A stretch of DNA of 64,000 nucleotides, from the NCBI GenBank assembly GCA_014649155.1, contig BMSM01000021.1:1-64000 (forward strand), read 5' to 3'. The position numbers and the translations under genes are program-made. Positions 40,877 to 49,221 of the stretch are shown here, piece after piece. The notes beneath the pieces are model-generated. The model worked only from the letters and a program-made list of their open reading frames with translations. It made no database searches and had not been told where the DNA came from. The DNA is from Streptomyces griseoviridis (lineage in GTDB: Bacteria; Actinomycetota; Actinomycetes; Streptomycetales; Streptomycetaceae). Positions within the stretch are counted from its first letter, which is position 1; every line of letters starts with the position of its first letter.

Positions 40877-41968
40877 ATGACCGAGGTACTGCTGGCCGTG
40901 GGCACCAGGAAGGGCCTGTTCCTCGGGCGCCGCCGGGGTGGCGTCTGGGAATTCGACGCGGACCCGTACTTCACGGCGCAGGCCGTGTACTCGGTCGCCG
41001 TCGACACCCGGGGGGACACCCCGAGGCTGCTGGCCGGCGGGGACAGCGCGCACTGGGGACCGTCGGTGTTCCACTCCGACGACCTGGGCCGCACCTGGAC
41101 CGAGCCGCCCCGGCCGGCCGTGCGGTTCCCCGAGGACACCGGCGCCTCGCTGGAGCGGGTGTGGCAGCTGCACCCCTCCGCGGCCGAGCCCGGCGTGGTC
41201 TGGGCGGGCACCGAACCGGCGGCGCTGTACCGGTCGGAGGACCGCGGGGAGAGCTTCGAGCTGGTCCGGCCGCTGTGGGAGCACCCCACCCGCGGCCGCT
41301 GGGTGCCGGGTGGCGGGGGCGAGGGCCTGCACACCGTCCTCACCGACGCGCGGGACCCACGGGCGGTCACCGTCGCCGTCTCGACCGCGGGCGTCTTCCG
41401 CACCACCGACGGCGGCGCGAGCTGGTCCCCGTCCAACTCCGGTGTCTCCGCGGTGTTCCTGCCCGACCCGCACCCCGAGTTCGGCCAGTGCGTGCACAAG
41501 GTGGCCCGGGACGCGGCCGACCCCGACCGCCTGTACCTCCAGAACCACTGGGGGGTGTACCGCAGCGACGACGCGGGCGCGCACTGGACGGACATCGGCG
41601 CGGGCCTGCCGTCCACCTTCGGCTTCGCGATGGCGACGCATCCCCGGCGCGGCGGCACGGCGTACGTGTTTCCGGTCAACGCCGACGCGGACCGCGTCCC
41701 GGCCGACCGGCGCTGCCGGGTCTTCCGGACCTCGGACGCGGGCAGGGGCTGGGAACCGCTCACGGCGGGGCTGCCGCGCGAGGACCACTACGGCCCGGTG
41801 CTGCGCGACGCCCTGTGCACCGCCGAGGACACCGGTGACCGGGCCGGCGTGTACTTCGGCAACCGCAACGGCGAGCTGTACGCGTCCGCCGACGACGGCG
41901 ACACCTGGCGGCAGTTGGCCGCACACCTGCCGGACGTGCTGTGCGTGCGGGCGGCGGTGCTGGGCTGA
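40877..41968 (+). CDS. BNR/sialidase-like beta-propeller protein
   Basis: A 363-residue protein made of propeller repeats with Asp-box (BNR) motifs: SDDLGRTWTEP, SEDRGESFEL, TDGGASWSP, SDDAGAHWTD, SDAGRGWEP and SADDGDTWRQ. No signal peptide is present, so it is a cytoplasmic propeller, like the VPS10/sortilin-type or exo-alpha-sialidase-like proteins often annotated in actinomycetes. Catalytic residues of sialidases are not recognisable, so a binding role is more likely. GGAGGTGAT precedes ATG 40877. It lies 102 bases after the AidB-like gene. Confidence 0.82.
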   Translation: MTEVLLAVGTRKGLFLGRRRGGVWEFDADPYFTAQAVYSVAVDTRGDTPRLLAGGDSAHWGPSVFHSDDLGRTWTEPPRPAVRFPEDTGASLERVWQLHPSAAEPGVVWAGTEPAALYRSEDRGESFELVRPLWEHPTRGRWVPGGGGEGLHTVLTDARDPRAVTVAVSTAGVFRTTDGGASWSPSNSGVSAVFLPDPHPEFGQCVHKVARDAADPDRLYLQNHWGVYRSDDAGAHWTDIGAGLPSTFGFAMATHPRRGGTAYVFPVNADADRVPADRRCRVFRTSDAGRGWEPLTAGLPREDHYGPVLRDALCTAEDTGDRAGVYFGNRNGELYASADDGDTWRQLAAHLPDVLCVRAAVLG

Positions 41969-41987
41969 CCGCCGCCCGGACCGTCCG

Positions 41988-42665
41988 TCAGGGCAGCCGC
42001 CAGTCCACCGGCTCGGCGTCCTGGCGGGCGAGGAAGTCGTTGGTGCGGCTGAACGGCCGGGAGCCGAAGAAGCCGCGGTCGGCGGAGCGGGGCGAGGGGT
42101 GCGCGGACTCGATCACCGGGTAGCGGTCGAGGTGCGGGCGCAGATTGCGGGCGTCCCGGCCCCACAGGACGGAGACCAGCGGCTTGTCCCGTTCGGCGAG
42201 TGCGCGGATGGCCTGCTCGGTGACCTCTTCCCAGCCCTTGTCCCGGTGCGAGCCGGGGCTGTTCGGTCGCGTCGTCAGCGCCCTGTTCAGCAGCAGCACG
42301 CCCTGCCGGGTCCACGGGGTGAGGTCGCCGTTGGAGGGGCGGGGCAGGCCCAGGTCGCTCTGCAGCTCCTGGAAGATGTTGATCAGGCTGCCCGGCAGCC
42401 GGCGCACCTCGGGGGCGACGGCGAAGCTCAGCCCGATCGCCATCCCGGGGGTGGGGTACGGGTCCTGTCCGACGATCAGGACGCGCACGTCGTCGAAGGG
42501 CTGCTGGAAGGCGCGCAGGACGTTCGGTCCGGCCGGCAGATAGGTGCGCCCGGCCGCGAGTTCCGCGCGGAGGAAGTCGCCCATCGCGGCGACGCGCTCG
42601 GCCGCCGGTTCCAGGGCCTTCGCCCAGCCCGGCTCGACGAGTTCATGGAGAGGTCGTGGTGCCAC
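41988..42665 (-). CDS. ung: Uracil-DNA glycosylase, family 1
   Basis: A 225-residue family 1 uracil-DNA glycosylase that removes uracil from DNA in base-excision repair. The water-activating loop GQDPYP (Asp68 in residues 66-71) and the minor-groove loop HPSP (189-192) are intact; LLLNRAL is the uracil pocket. Start GTG 42665; a TAGAGT box ends 8 bases upstream, so the mRNA appears leaderless. It is convergent with the propeller gene. The length is close to the E. coli enzyme. Confidence 0.94.
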   Translation of the reverse strand: MAPRPLHELVEPGWAKALEPAAERVAAMGDFLRAELAAGRTYLPAGPNVLRAFQQPFDDVRVLIVGQDPYPTPGMAIGLSFAVAPEVRRLPGSLINIFQELQSDLGLPRPSNGDLTPWTRQGVLLLNRALTTRPNSPGSHRDKGWEEVTEQAIRALAERDKPLVSVLWGRDARNLRPHLDRYPVIESAHPSPRSADRGFFGSRPFSRTNDFLARQDAEPVDWRLP

Positions 42666-42673
42666 GGGGAGTC

Positions 42674-42679
42674 ACTCTA
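42674..42679 (-). promoter_or_regulatory. -10 box for leaderless ung transcript
   Basis: On the minus strand TAGAGT ends 8 bases before the GTG start of ung, with no ribosome site between. Confidence 0.45.
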
Positions 42680-42729
42680 CTGGCGCACGGACGGGCCGCC
42701 GTCCGGGAACGGGAGGTGCGGGCGGAACC

Positions 42730-42781
42730 GGTACGGGAGCGGTACGGGAGTGGCAGGGGGACGGGAGCGGGGCGGTAGCCT
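42730..42781 (+). promoter_or_regulatory. Promoter with 11-bp tandem repeat, BadF-type gene
   Basis: TAGCCT (42776-42781) ends 8 bases before the GTG start at 42790, so the mRNA appears leaderless. Upstream lie two copies of GGTACGGGAG (42730-42739 and 42741-42750, 11-bp period) and a looser third, about one helical turn apart, which could be activator sites. Confidence 0.4.
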
Positions 42782-42789
42782 TCGTCGCC

Positions 42790-43755
42790 GTGACGGACGG
42801 ACATCTCGCCGTGGACTCGGGCGGCTCCGGACTCCGGGTCGCCGTCGGGGCGGCCGGAGGTGGTGCGCCGGCCCGGCGCGCGACGCGGGAGCCGGTGCGG
42901 ACCGGCGCGCGGGGCATCGATCCCGGGCATCTGCTGGAGCACCTGCTGCCGATGGCACGGGCGGCGGCGGCCGAGGCCGGGGTGGCGCGGCTGACCACCG
43001 CCGTCGTCGGGGCGGCGGGACTGGCCACCCTCGGCGAGGCGCTGCGGGCCGAACTGCCCGGCGCCCTGGCCCGGGAGCTGGGCACCCGGACGCTCGCGCT
43101 CGCCGCCGACGCCGTCACCGCCTACGTCGGCGCGCTCGGCTTCCGGGCCGGGGCCGTGATCGCCGCGGGCACCGGCGCCATCGCCGTCGGCACGGACCTG
43201 ACCCGGTGGCGCCGCGCGGACGGCTGGGGGCACCTGCTCGGGGACTGCGGGAGCGGTGCCTGGATCGGCCGGGCCGGACTGGAGGCGGCGCTGCGCGCGC
43301 ACGACGGCCGCGAAGACGGCTCCGCGGCGCTGCTGGCCCGGGCCACCCGACGGTTCGGGCCGGCGCCGGGGCTGCCCGGCGCGCTGTACCCGCGTACCGA
43401 CCGCGCCGCCGTCCTCGCCTCCTTCGCGCCGGACGTGGCCGCCTGCGCGGCCGGCGACCCGGTGGCCGCGGACATCCTGCGGGCCGCCGCGCGGCACCTC
43501 GCCGGTTCCGCCGCCGCGGTCTGCCCCGAGGGGGCTCCGGTCGCCCTCACCGGCGGCCTGCGGGGGCTGGGCGACCCGCTCCTCGTCCCGCTGGAGGAGG
43601 AACTGGCGCGCCGGCTCCCGGGGGTCCGGCGGGTGCCGGCCGAGGGCGGTCCGCTGGACGGCGCGGTACGGCTCGCGGCCGGGCTGGCGACCGGTCCGCT
43701 CCCCCTTCCGGACGACCCGGGAATGCTGTGGGTGACGGTTGCGGAGGGTGGCTGA
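42790..43755 (+). CDS. BadF/BadG/BcrA/BcrD ATPase family (GlcNAc kinase-like)
   Basis: A 321-residue ASKHA-fold ATPase. It opens with the phosphate-1 loop VDSGGSGLRVAVG, then has the adenosine/phosphate-2 region AAGTGAIAVGTD and the WGHLLGDCGSGAWIGR segment typical of N-acetylglucosamine-kinase-like BadF-family proteins, with a late ALTGGLRGLGDPL. The probable reaction is ATP-dependent phosphorylation of an amino sugar. GTG 42790 has no ribosome site but a -10 box at leaderless distance. It is divergent from ung. Confidence 0.83.
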   Translation: MTDGHLAVDSGGSGLRVAVGAAGGGAPARRATREPVRTGARGIDPGHLLEHLLPMARAAAAEAGVARLTTAVVGAAGLATLGEALRAELPGALARELGTRTLALAADAVTAYVGALGFRAGAVIAAGTGAIAVGTDLTRWRRADGWGHLLGDCGSGAWIGRAGLEAALRAHDGREDGSAALLARATRRFGPAPGLPGALYPRTDRAAVLASFAPDVAACAAGDPVAADILRAAARHLAGSAAAVCPEGAPVALTGGLRGLGDPLLVPLEEELARRLPGVRRVPAEGGPLDGAVRLAAGLATGPLPLPDDPGMLWVTVAEGG

Positions 43756-43878
43756 CTTCGGTCCCGCGGGGAGGGGAATCATGCCGATGTCGTCCGATCC
43801 GTACATCACTCTTCAGACAAAACCGGACGGATACCGCTCACCTGGGCCCTCCCCGAACAGGGGACCTCGGGAAGCCAC

Positions 43879-43884
43879 TAACAT
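43879..43884 (+). promoter_or_regulatory. -10 box for leaderless CbiX-like transcript
   Basis: TAACAT ends 8 bases before ATG 43893, which lacks a Shine-Dalgarno sequence. A leaderless mRNA is expected. Confidence 0.45.
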
Positions 43885-43892
43885 GCGGCACC

Positions 43893-44816
43893 ATGAGCTC
43901 CCCCACTGGGCCCGCGTCCGGCCTGCCCGTACGAATGCCGCGCCCCCGCCAGCCGGGACGCCACCGCCGCCCCGAGCCGCTGGTGGCTCCCGAGGGCGCG
44001 CCCGCGCTCGTCCTCGCCGTGCCGGGTGCGCCCAGCGGTGCCACGCGGGGTCTGGCCGAGGAGGTCGTGAGCATCGCCCGCTCCGAACTGCCCGGTCTGG
44101 ACGCCCGGATCGGGTACCTCGACGGTGACGACGAGGAGTTCCCGTCGCTGACGGCCGTCCTCGCGCACGCGGCCGAGGAGCGCGCCGCCCGTTACGAGCA
44201 GGCGGTCGCGGCCGGTGTCGAGACGAAGGAGCCCGAGGGTCCCGTCGCGGTCGTCGTGCCGCTGCTCGCCGGTCCGGACAACGCGCTGTTGCGCCGGGTC
44301 CGCCAGGCCGTGATGGACAGCCGGGTCGCGGCCGAGCTGACGGACGTGCTCGGTCCGCACCCGCTGCTCGCGGAGGCGCTGCACGTCCGGCTCTCGGAGG
44401 CCGGGCTGGCCCGTGCCGACCGGGCCCGGCTGTTCACGGTGGCGACGGCGGCGGACGGCATCGTGCTGGCCTCCGTGGGCGGTGAGGAGGCCGTGCAGGC
44501 GGCCGGGATCACCGGCATGCTGCTCGCCGCGCGGCTGGCCGTGCCGGTGATGGCGGCGGCGCTGGACCAGGAGGGTTCGATCGCGTCGGTGGCCGAGCAG
44601 CTGCGGTCGGCCGGTTCGCAGCAGCTGGCGCTCGCGCCCTACCTGATCGGCCCGGAGATCGACGCGTCCCTGCTGCGCGAGGCCGCCGCGGAGGCGGGCT
44701 GCTCGGTGGCCGAGCCGCTCGGCCCGTACCCGGCGATCGGCAAGCTCGCGCTGGCCAAGTACACGACGGCGCTGGGCATCACGCCGTCGCAGCCGCAGAG
44801 CGCGCCCGTGCGCTGA
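43893..44816 (+). CDS. CbiX/sirohydrochlorin chelatase-like protein
   Basis: A 307-residue protein with the repeated alpha/beta chelatase layout. The first half (ALVLAVPGAPSGATRGLAEEV, then VVVPLLAGPDNAL) and the second half (TVATAADGIVLASVGGEEA, then LALAPYLIGPEIDASLL) parallel each other, as in CbiX-type proteins. These insert a metal into sirohydrochlorin. Here the usual N-terminal HGS metal motif is not evident (VPGAPSG instead), so chelatase activity is doubtful and a related role is possible. No other tetrapyrrole gene is nearby. Confidence 0.72.
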   Translation: MSSPTGPASGLPVRMPRPRQPGRHRRPEPLVAPEGAPALVLAVPGAPSGATRGLAEEVVSIARSELPGLDARIGYLDGDDEEFPSLTAVLAHAAEERAARYEQAVAAGVETKEPEGPVAVVVPLLAGPDNALLRRVRQAVMDSRVAAELTDVLGPHPLLAEALHVRLSEAGLARADRARLFTVATAADGIVLASVGGEEAVQAAGITGMLLAARLAVPVMAAALDQEGSIASVAEQLRSAGSQQLALAPYLIGPEIDASLLREAAAEAGCSVAEPLGPYPAIGKLALAKYTTALGITPSQPQSAPVR

Positions 44817-44845
44817 CGCGCGCGACGAGGGCGGCGAGAGCGTCG

Positions 44846-44882
44846 AGGGCCCGTTCCGGTTCCGGTGGACCGGGCGGGCCCT
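44846..44882. terminator. Bidirectional hairpin between convergent genes
   Basis: AGGGCCCG (44846-44853) and CGGGCCCT (44875-44882) pair perfectly, with further pairing inside the loop. It lies between the convergent CbiX-like and lactonase genes. Confidence 0.55.
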
Positions 44883-44923
44883 TCGCCGTGCGGCGGGTAC
44901 CGTCCCGGCCGGCCGGGCCCGGG

Positions 44924-45955
44924 TCAGGCGAAGACGACGCAGGAGGCCGCCGGGACGCGGAGCGCGCCGGCCCGGCGGGGCAGGCCGGTACGCCGGTCGA
45001 CGGCGAACCAGGTCACGTCGCCGGAACGCTCGTTGGCCGCGTAAAGGTGACCGCCGGCCTCGGCAAGCGCCCGCGGCCAGTGCCCGCCGCAGGACACCGT
45101 GCCGGCCGGGCGCACCGTCGCGCCCTCGACGGCGAAGACCGTCAGGACGTCCGCGCCGCGGGTCGCGGTCCACAGGAACCGGCCGTCGGGCGAGACGACG
45201 ATGCCGGAGGGGTAGGCGTCGCCGGACGGGGCGCCGGGCAGGACCGGGACCTCGGTGAGCGGGCGCAGCGCCCCGTCCCCGGCGTCCCAGCGGCAGACGG
45301 TGAGCGTCGGGGAGAGTTCGTTGAGCACGTAGGCGTGGGTGCCGTCGGGGTGGAAGGCCAGGTGGCGGGGGCCGGAGCCGGGGCGCAGCGCGGTCTCCCG
45401 GTGCACGGTGAGGGCGCCGTCCGCCAGGGCGCACACCCGGACCGAGTCGGTGCCGAGGTCCACGCTGACGGCCCATCGTCCGCTCGGGTCGGGCTGCACC
45501 TGGTGGGCGTGCGGGCCCTGCTGGCGCGGTGCCCGCGGCCCCGACCCGGTGTGCCGGAGCACGCCGGAGGCGCGGCGGGCGAGGGTGCCGTCGGGCCGGA
45601 CGGGTACGGCGGTGACGCTGCCGGAGCCGTAGTTGGCGGTCAGTACGTGGCCGCGGAAGAGGCTGAGGTGGGTGGGGCCGCTGCCGTCGACGGACACCGG
45701 CGGCCCGGCCGGTACGAGTCCGCCACCGGTCGGGCGGTACGCGGCCACCGCTCCGTCGGCGGACTCGCTGACCGCGTAGAGCGTGTCCCCGTCCGGCGCC
45801 AGGGCGAGCCAGGAGGGGTCGGGCAGGCCGTCGGTGGTGCCGGTGGCGGTCAGCGCGCCGTGGTCCGGGTGGACGGCGGCGGTGACGATGCCGCGGCCGC
45901 CGGCGGCCGTGAACGACCCGATGAACGCCTGCCGCGGCCTCGTGCCCCGTGCCAC
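44924..45955 (-). CDS. Lactonase family beta-propeller (6-phosphogluconolactonase type)
   Basis: A 343-residue seven-bladed propeller of the YbhE/Pgl lactonase family. Markers are FIGSFTAAGGRGI at the start, GPTHLSLFRGHVLTANYGSGS, HAHQVQPDPSGRWAVSVDLGTD and YPSGIVVSPDGRFLWTATRG. It probably hydrolyses a sugar lactone such as 6-phosphogluconolactone in the cytoplasm; members differ in substrate. No signal peptide. It is convergent with the CbiX-like gene and lies downstream of the FUSC gene on the same strand, 68 bases away, so may share its transcript. Confidence 0.85.
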   Translation of the reverse strand: MARGTRPRQAFIGSFTAAGGRGIVTAAVHPDHGALTATGTTDGLPDPSWLALAPDGDTLYAVSESADGAVAAYRPTGGGLVPAGPPVSVDGSGPTHLSLFRGHVLTANYGSGSVTAVPVRPDGTLARRASGVLRHTGSGPRAPRQQGPHAHQVQPDPSGRWAVSVDLGTDSVRVCALADGALTVHRETALRPGSGPRHLAFHPDGTHAYVLNELSPTLTVCRWDAGDGALRPLTEVPVLPGAPSGDAYPSGIVVSPDGRFLWTATRGADVLTVFAVEGATVRPAGTVSCGGHWPRALAEAGGHLYAANERSGDVTWFAVDRRTGLPRRAGALRVPAASCVVFA

Positions 45956-46022
45956 CGCTGTCCCCTTCCGCCCTCGCCGGCCGCCGTCGGCCGGCGGTCG
46001 CCCGGGGTGACGGTAGCAGCGA

Positions 46023-47522
46023 TCAGGCGCGGTCCAGACCTAGGGGGGCGGGGTGGCGCAGCGGCGCGGCGAGTTCGGCCAGGGCGTGTTCCAGTCCGTG
46101 CAGATGGGCGAGGACGGGTTCACGCGCGCCCGGCCGCTCCGGCCGCTCCGGCAGGGGGCCGGCGCCGGGGCCGGTGGTCAGGGCCTCGACGGCGGCCTCG
46201 ACCCGGCGGCAGGCGGCGGTCAGCCGGGCGTCGTGGGAGGCCACCGGGTCGGCGGCGACGGCGGCCAGGCCGTGGATCTGCCGGGCGCAGTCGTCGAGCA
46301 GGGCGAGCACCCGGCGGGCGCGCCGCCTGCGGGCGCGCAGCGGGTTGAGCGGGTGGGTCAGCGGCGCCACCGACAGCCGTACCCGGCCGAGCAGCTGTTC
46401 CAGTTCGGCGACGCGCGGTGCCGGGTCGGCGCCCTCGGTGCCCGCGATCCGGGCGGCGGTCTCGACGGTGCAGGCGTGGACGGCGCGCAGGGCCCGCCTG
46501 ATCCAGGCGTCGGTGACGGCGTGGGTGGTGACCGGCAGCACGAGCAGCACGGCGAGCGCGGCGCCGAGCGCACCCACGGCCGTCTCGGCGAGGCGCAGGG
46601 CGAGCAGGGCCGGGGTGAGCACACCGAGCAGGCCGTAGAGCAGTTCGGCGAGGAGGGTGACGCAGAGCATCATCCAGGTGTAGGAGACGGCCGCCGAGTA
46701 GAAGATGCCGAAGACGCAGGCGGCGGCGAGGGCCGCGCTGGGCAGCGGCGCCCCGTCCACGGGGACGGCGACGAGCAGTCCGAGGCCGATACCGAGGACC
46801 GTGCCGAGGACCCGGCGGAAGCCGCGGACCAGGGTCTCGCCGCGCGAGGTGGTGTTGACGAAGACCCACCAGGTGGCGCCGACCGCCCAGTACCAGCGGT
46901 CCCCGGACACCAGGTGCCCGACGACCAGGGCGAAGCCGGCGCCGGCGGTGGCCTGGACGGCCTGCCGGGTGGTGACGCGGGCGAGCCCGGTACCGGGAAG
47001 CGCGGCGGGTGTGGCGGGTGCCGGGAGGCGGCGTTCGTAGCACCACAGCCCGAAGCGGACCGCCGCGGCGGTGGCCACGGACAGCAGGACGGCGGCGTAC
47101 AGGGCGGGGAGCTGTCCGGGGGTGGTGTGCAGGAACTGCGCCACGAAGAAGGTCATGAAGGCGAACACGCCGAGGCTGTGGCCGCGCGGACCCCAGCGCC
47201 GGGCGTACACGCCCGCGCCGGTGACGGCGAGGAAGGCGAGGTCGCGGGCGACGGGGTGGTCGTGCAGGACGGACGCGGCGGCGAGCACCGGCAGGCCGAC
47301 GGCGGGCAGCAGCGCGGTGGTGACCGCCTGGCCGCGCACGGTCGCGTCGGCGACGGTGAACAGGGCGAGCAGCGCGGCGAGCCCGCCGGCGACGGTGCCG
47401 GGCAGCGACTGTCCGGCGGCCCCGCAGACGAGGACGGCCGCGCCGATGCCGGCGACGGCCCGTGCCGCGAACCGCAGCCGCGTCCGTCCCGGGTCCGGTG
47501 CCGTGAACATCCTCTTCAGCAC
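46023..47522 (-). CDS. FUSC family membrane transporter
   Basis: A 499-residue FUSC-type protein with two hydrophobic blocks of about five helices (roughly 20-165 and 190-330). The second holds RWYWAVGATWWVFVNTTSRGETLVRG, the family hallmark. A helical cytoplasmic C-terminal region follows. It is likely to export aromatic or amphipathic compounds. The start GTG 47522 has GGGGGAG 7 bases upstream, and a short leader ORF ends inside its first codons. Upstream of the start is a complete intrinsic terminator on the same strand, pointing to attenuation. It is divergent from an Lrp-type regulator. Confidence 0.83.
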   Translation of the reverse strand: MLKRMFTAPDPGRTRLRFAARAVAGIGAAVLVCGAAGQSLPGTVAGGLAALLALFTVADATVRGQAVTTALLPAVGLPVLAAASVLHDHPVARDLAFLAVTGAGVYARRWGPRGHSLGVFAFMTFFVAQFLHTTPGQLPALYAAVLLSVATAAAVRFGLWCYERRLPAPATPAALPGTGLARVTTRQAVQATAGAGFALVVGHLVSGDRWYWAVGATWWVFVNTTSRGETLVRGFRRVLGTVLGIGLGLLVAVPVDGAPLPSAALAAACVFGIFYSAAVSYTWMMLCVTLLAELLYGLLGVLTPALLALRLAETAVGALGAALAVLLVLPVTTHAVTDAWIRRALRAVHACTVETAARIAGTEGADPAPRVAELEQLLGRVRLSVAPLTHPLNPLRARRRRARRVLALLDDCARQIHGLAAVAADPVASHDARLTAACRRVEAAVEALTTGPGAGPLPERPERPGAREPVLAHLHGLEHALAELAAPLRHPAPLGLDRA

Positions 47523-47629
47523 GGTGTGACTCCCCCTCGGCAACCTGTGGCTCCCCGTTCCGTGACGCCCGGCACCCCGTCCGGCGCGCCGGCACCAAAA
47601 AGGCGCCGCGGATCGGTCCGCAGCGCCAT
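47516..47629 (-). CDS. Leader ORF (37 codons) upstream of the FUSC gene
   Basis: ATG 47629 has GGAGGAG a few bases upstream and opens a 37-codon frame beginning MALRTDPRRLFG. Its TGA (47516-47518) lies just past the FUSC GTG start at 47522, so the two overlap in different frames. Codons 1-9 form the descending part of an intrinsic terminator hairpin. A ribosome at this leader would prevent hairpin formation, so translation status would decide read-through into the transporter. The ribosome site, frame and hairpin are visible; the regulatory role is inferred. It is too short to be recognised as a family. Confidence 0.5.
   Translation of the reverse strand: MALRTDPRRLFGAGAPDGVPGVTERGATGCRGGVTPC
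47597..47627 (-). terminator. Intrinsic terminator in the FUSC leader (attenuator)
   Basis: Read on the minus strand, the stem pairs GGCGC-(G.U)-GCGGA arms (47602-47612 with 47617-47627) around a 4-base loop and is followed at once by five U residues (47597-47601). This is the only canonical hairpin-plus-U-tract I found in the window. It sits 75 bases before the FUSC start and downstream of no minus-strand gene, so it must act on the FUSC leader. Confidence 0.72.
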
Positions 47630-47684
47630 CGACTCCTCCATCTCAGCATCCCGCCCGCCGGTGGCTCAACAGGTTGCCGTTCCA

Positions 47685-47719
47685 CTGGGCCATTGGCCCA
47701 GCGAAGACGGCGGTACGAT
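47685..47719 (+). promoter_or_regulatory. Lrp promoter with perfect 17-bp palindrome
   Basis: CTGGGCCATTGGCCCAG (47685-47701) is a perfect palindrome with a single central base. A TACGAT -10 box follows at 47714-47719, and the -35 position falls within the palindrome. It lies 58 bases before the Lrp start and also upstream of the divergent FUSC leader, so one site could control both. Confidence 0.65.
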
Positions 47720-47775
47720 GGCCAGGAGTCGGCCAACGGCTCAGTAGGCCGGGGACACCGGGGAGTGGAGGCGTC

Positions 47776-48252
47776 ATGGCCGTGGACGAGCTGGACACCC
47801 GCATCCTGCGGCTGCTGCTGGAGCAGCCGCGCACCAGCGTCCGCGAGTACGCCCGGCTGCTCGGCGTCGCCCGCGGCACGGTGCAGGCGCGGCTCGACCG
47901 GCTGGAGCGGGACGGCGTGATCACCGGTACGGGTCCGGTCCTCTCCCCCGCCGCGCTCGGGCACCCGGTGCTGGCGTTCGTGCACATCGAGGTGACGCAG
48001 GGGCACCTGGACGACGTGGGGGACGCGCTCGCCGGGGTCCCCGAGATCGTGGAGGCGTTCTCCATCACGGGCGGCGGGGACCTGCTGACCCGGGTGGTGG
48101 CCCGTGACAACGCGCATCTGGAGGACGTGATCCAGAAACTGATCAGCCTCCCCGGCGTGGTCCGCACCCGTTCCGAGGTGGCGCTGCGCGAACGGGTCCC
48201 GCACCGGTTGCTGCCGCTGGTGGAGTCGGTGGGGCGGGCGGCCGGGAAGTAG
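47776..48252 (+). CDS. Lrp/AsnC family transcriptional regulator
   Basis: A 158-residue Lrp/AsnC regulator: N-terminal helix-turn-helix (ELDTRILRLLLEQPRTSVREYARLLG, then GTVQARLDRLERDG) and a RAM effector domain (VLAFVHIEV, GGGDLLTRVVARDNAHLEDVI). Such proteins bind amino acids or small aromatic acids. It is divergent from the FUSC transporter, which it probably regulates, perhaps through the perfect palindrome over its own promoter. GGAG precedes ATG 47776. Confidence 0.88.
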   Translation: MAVDELDTRILRLLLEQPRTSVREYARLLGVARGTVQARLDRLERDGVITGTGPVLSPAALGHPVLAFVHIEVTQGHLDDVGDALAGVPEIVEAFSITGGGDLLTRVVARDNAHLEDVIQKLISLPGVVRTRSEVALRERVPHRLLPLVESVGRAAGK

Positions 48253-48309
48253 GCCGGGAGGTTTTGCCCGCGGCGGTGATCGGTCCGGGCGGCGCGTCCG
48301 TATCTCCGG

Positions 48310-49221
48310 GTGTCCGAGCCCGCCCCGACCCCTGGAGGCCCGACGCGCGTCACGCGCGCCACCGCGGGTACCGCCCTCGTCTGCGGTGCCCTGCTCCTCA
48401 CCCTCACCGCGCTCGCCTGCCCGACCGTGCTCGCGGTGCGGAACACCACCGGTGGCCCGCACCGGGTGATCGCCGAGACCCGGTACGGACCGCTGACCGA
48501 GGCGGACCGGGACTTCGTGGTCAAGGTGCGGGCGGCGGGACTGTGGGGGTACCCGCTGGGGCTGCCGGCCATGGAGCGGGGGACGACGGCGGAGATGAGG
48601 GAGGCCGGCGAGCACCTGGTCGCGGGGCACGCCCGGCTGGACGCCACCTGCCGCAGGATCGGGCCCGAGCCGGGCGTCGCGCTGCCCAACCGGGCGTCGC
48701 CGCAGCAACAGCGGTTCGTGGCGGCCGTGGAAGGGACGACGGGCAGGCAGTTCGACACCACGGCGGTCACCATCATGCGGGTGACTCACGGGCAGATCTT
48801 CCCGGCGATCGCCAGGATCCGCGCCGGCACCGGCAACAGCCTGGTCCGGCAGCTCGCCGACCAGACCGACGACACCGTCCTCGACCAGATCAGCGTCCTG
48901 GAGCGCGCCGGCCTGGTCAACTTCGACCGGACCAGCCTCCAGCAGACCGCCCCGCCGAAGCCGACCGCGGCGCGGACGACCCGCCCCCACCGAACCTCCG
49001 GGTCCGGCGGTGCGCTGAGGCCGGGGTCGCCTAGGAGCGGCGGCGGGGGCGACCGCGCCGGGCACCACTCCTGGCCGCGCCACGCCTGGCGGGGGCGCCC
49101 GCCTGCTTACCCGCGCCGGCCTGCTTCCCCGTGCCCGTCTGCTTCCCGGTCCCCGGCTTGCGGCGGGCCTCGTCCTTCCCGGGTTCCGGCGTGGCCGGCC
49201 GGCGGCCCCGGGTGCTGTTGA
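48310..49221 (+). CDS. DUF4142 family exported protein with long 3' overlap
   Basis: A signal peptide or membrane anchor (ALVCGALLLTLTALACPTVLAV) precedes a helical DUF4142 domain (about 60-210: EADRDFVVKVRAAGLWG, then MREAGEHLVAGHARLDATCRRIG). DUF4142 proteins are exported ferritin-like proteins of unknown role. The domain ends near residue 215, but no in-frame stop occurs until 49221, giving a 303-residue frame whose last third is Pro/Ser/Arg-rich and runs 191 bases antisense into the convergent LysR-type gene. The true end may be earlier if there is a sequencing error; otherwise the tail is real. The start GTG 48310 lacks a clear ribosome site. Confidence 0.7.
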   Translation: MSEPAPTPGGPTRVTRATAGTALVCGALLLTLTALACPTVLAVRNTTGGPHRVIAETRYGPLTEADRDFVVKVRAAGLWGYPLGLPAMERGTTAEMREAGEHLVAGHARLDATCRRIGPEPGVALPNRASPQQQRFVAAVEGTTGRQFDTTAVTIMRVTHGQIFPAIARIRAGTGNSLVRQLADQTDDTVLDQISVLERAGLVNFDRTSLQQTAPPKPTAARTTRPHRTSGSGGALRPGSPRSGGGGDRAGHHSWPRHAWRGRPPAYPRRPASPCPSASRSPACGGPRPSRVPAWPAGGPGCC

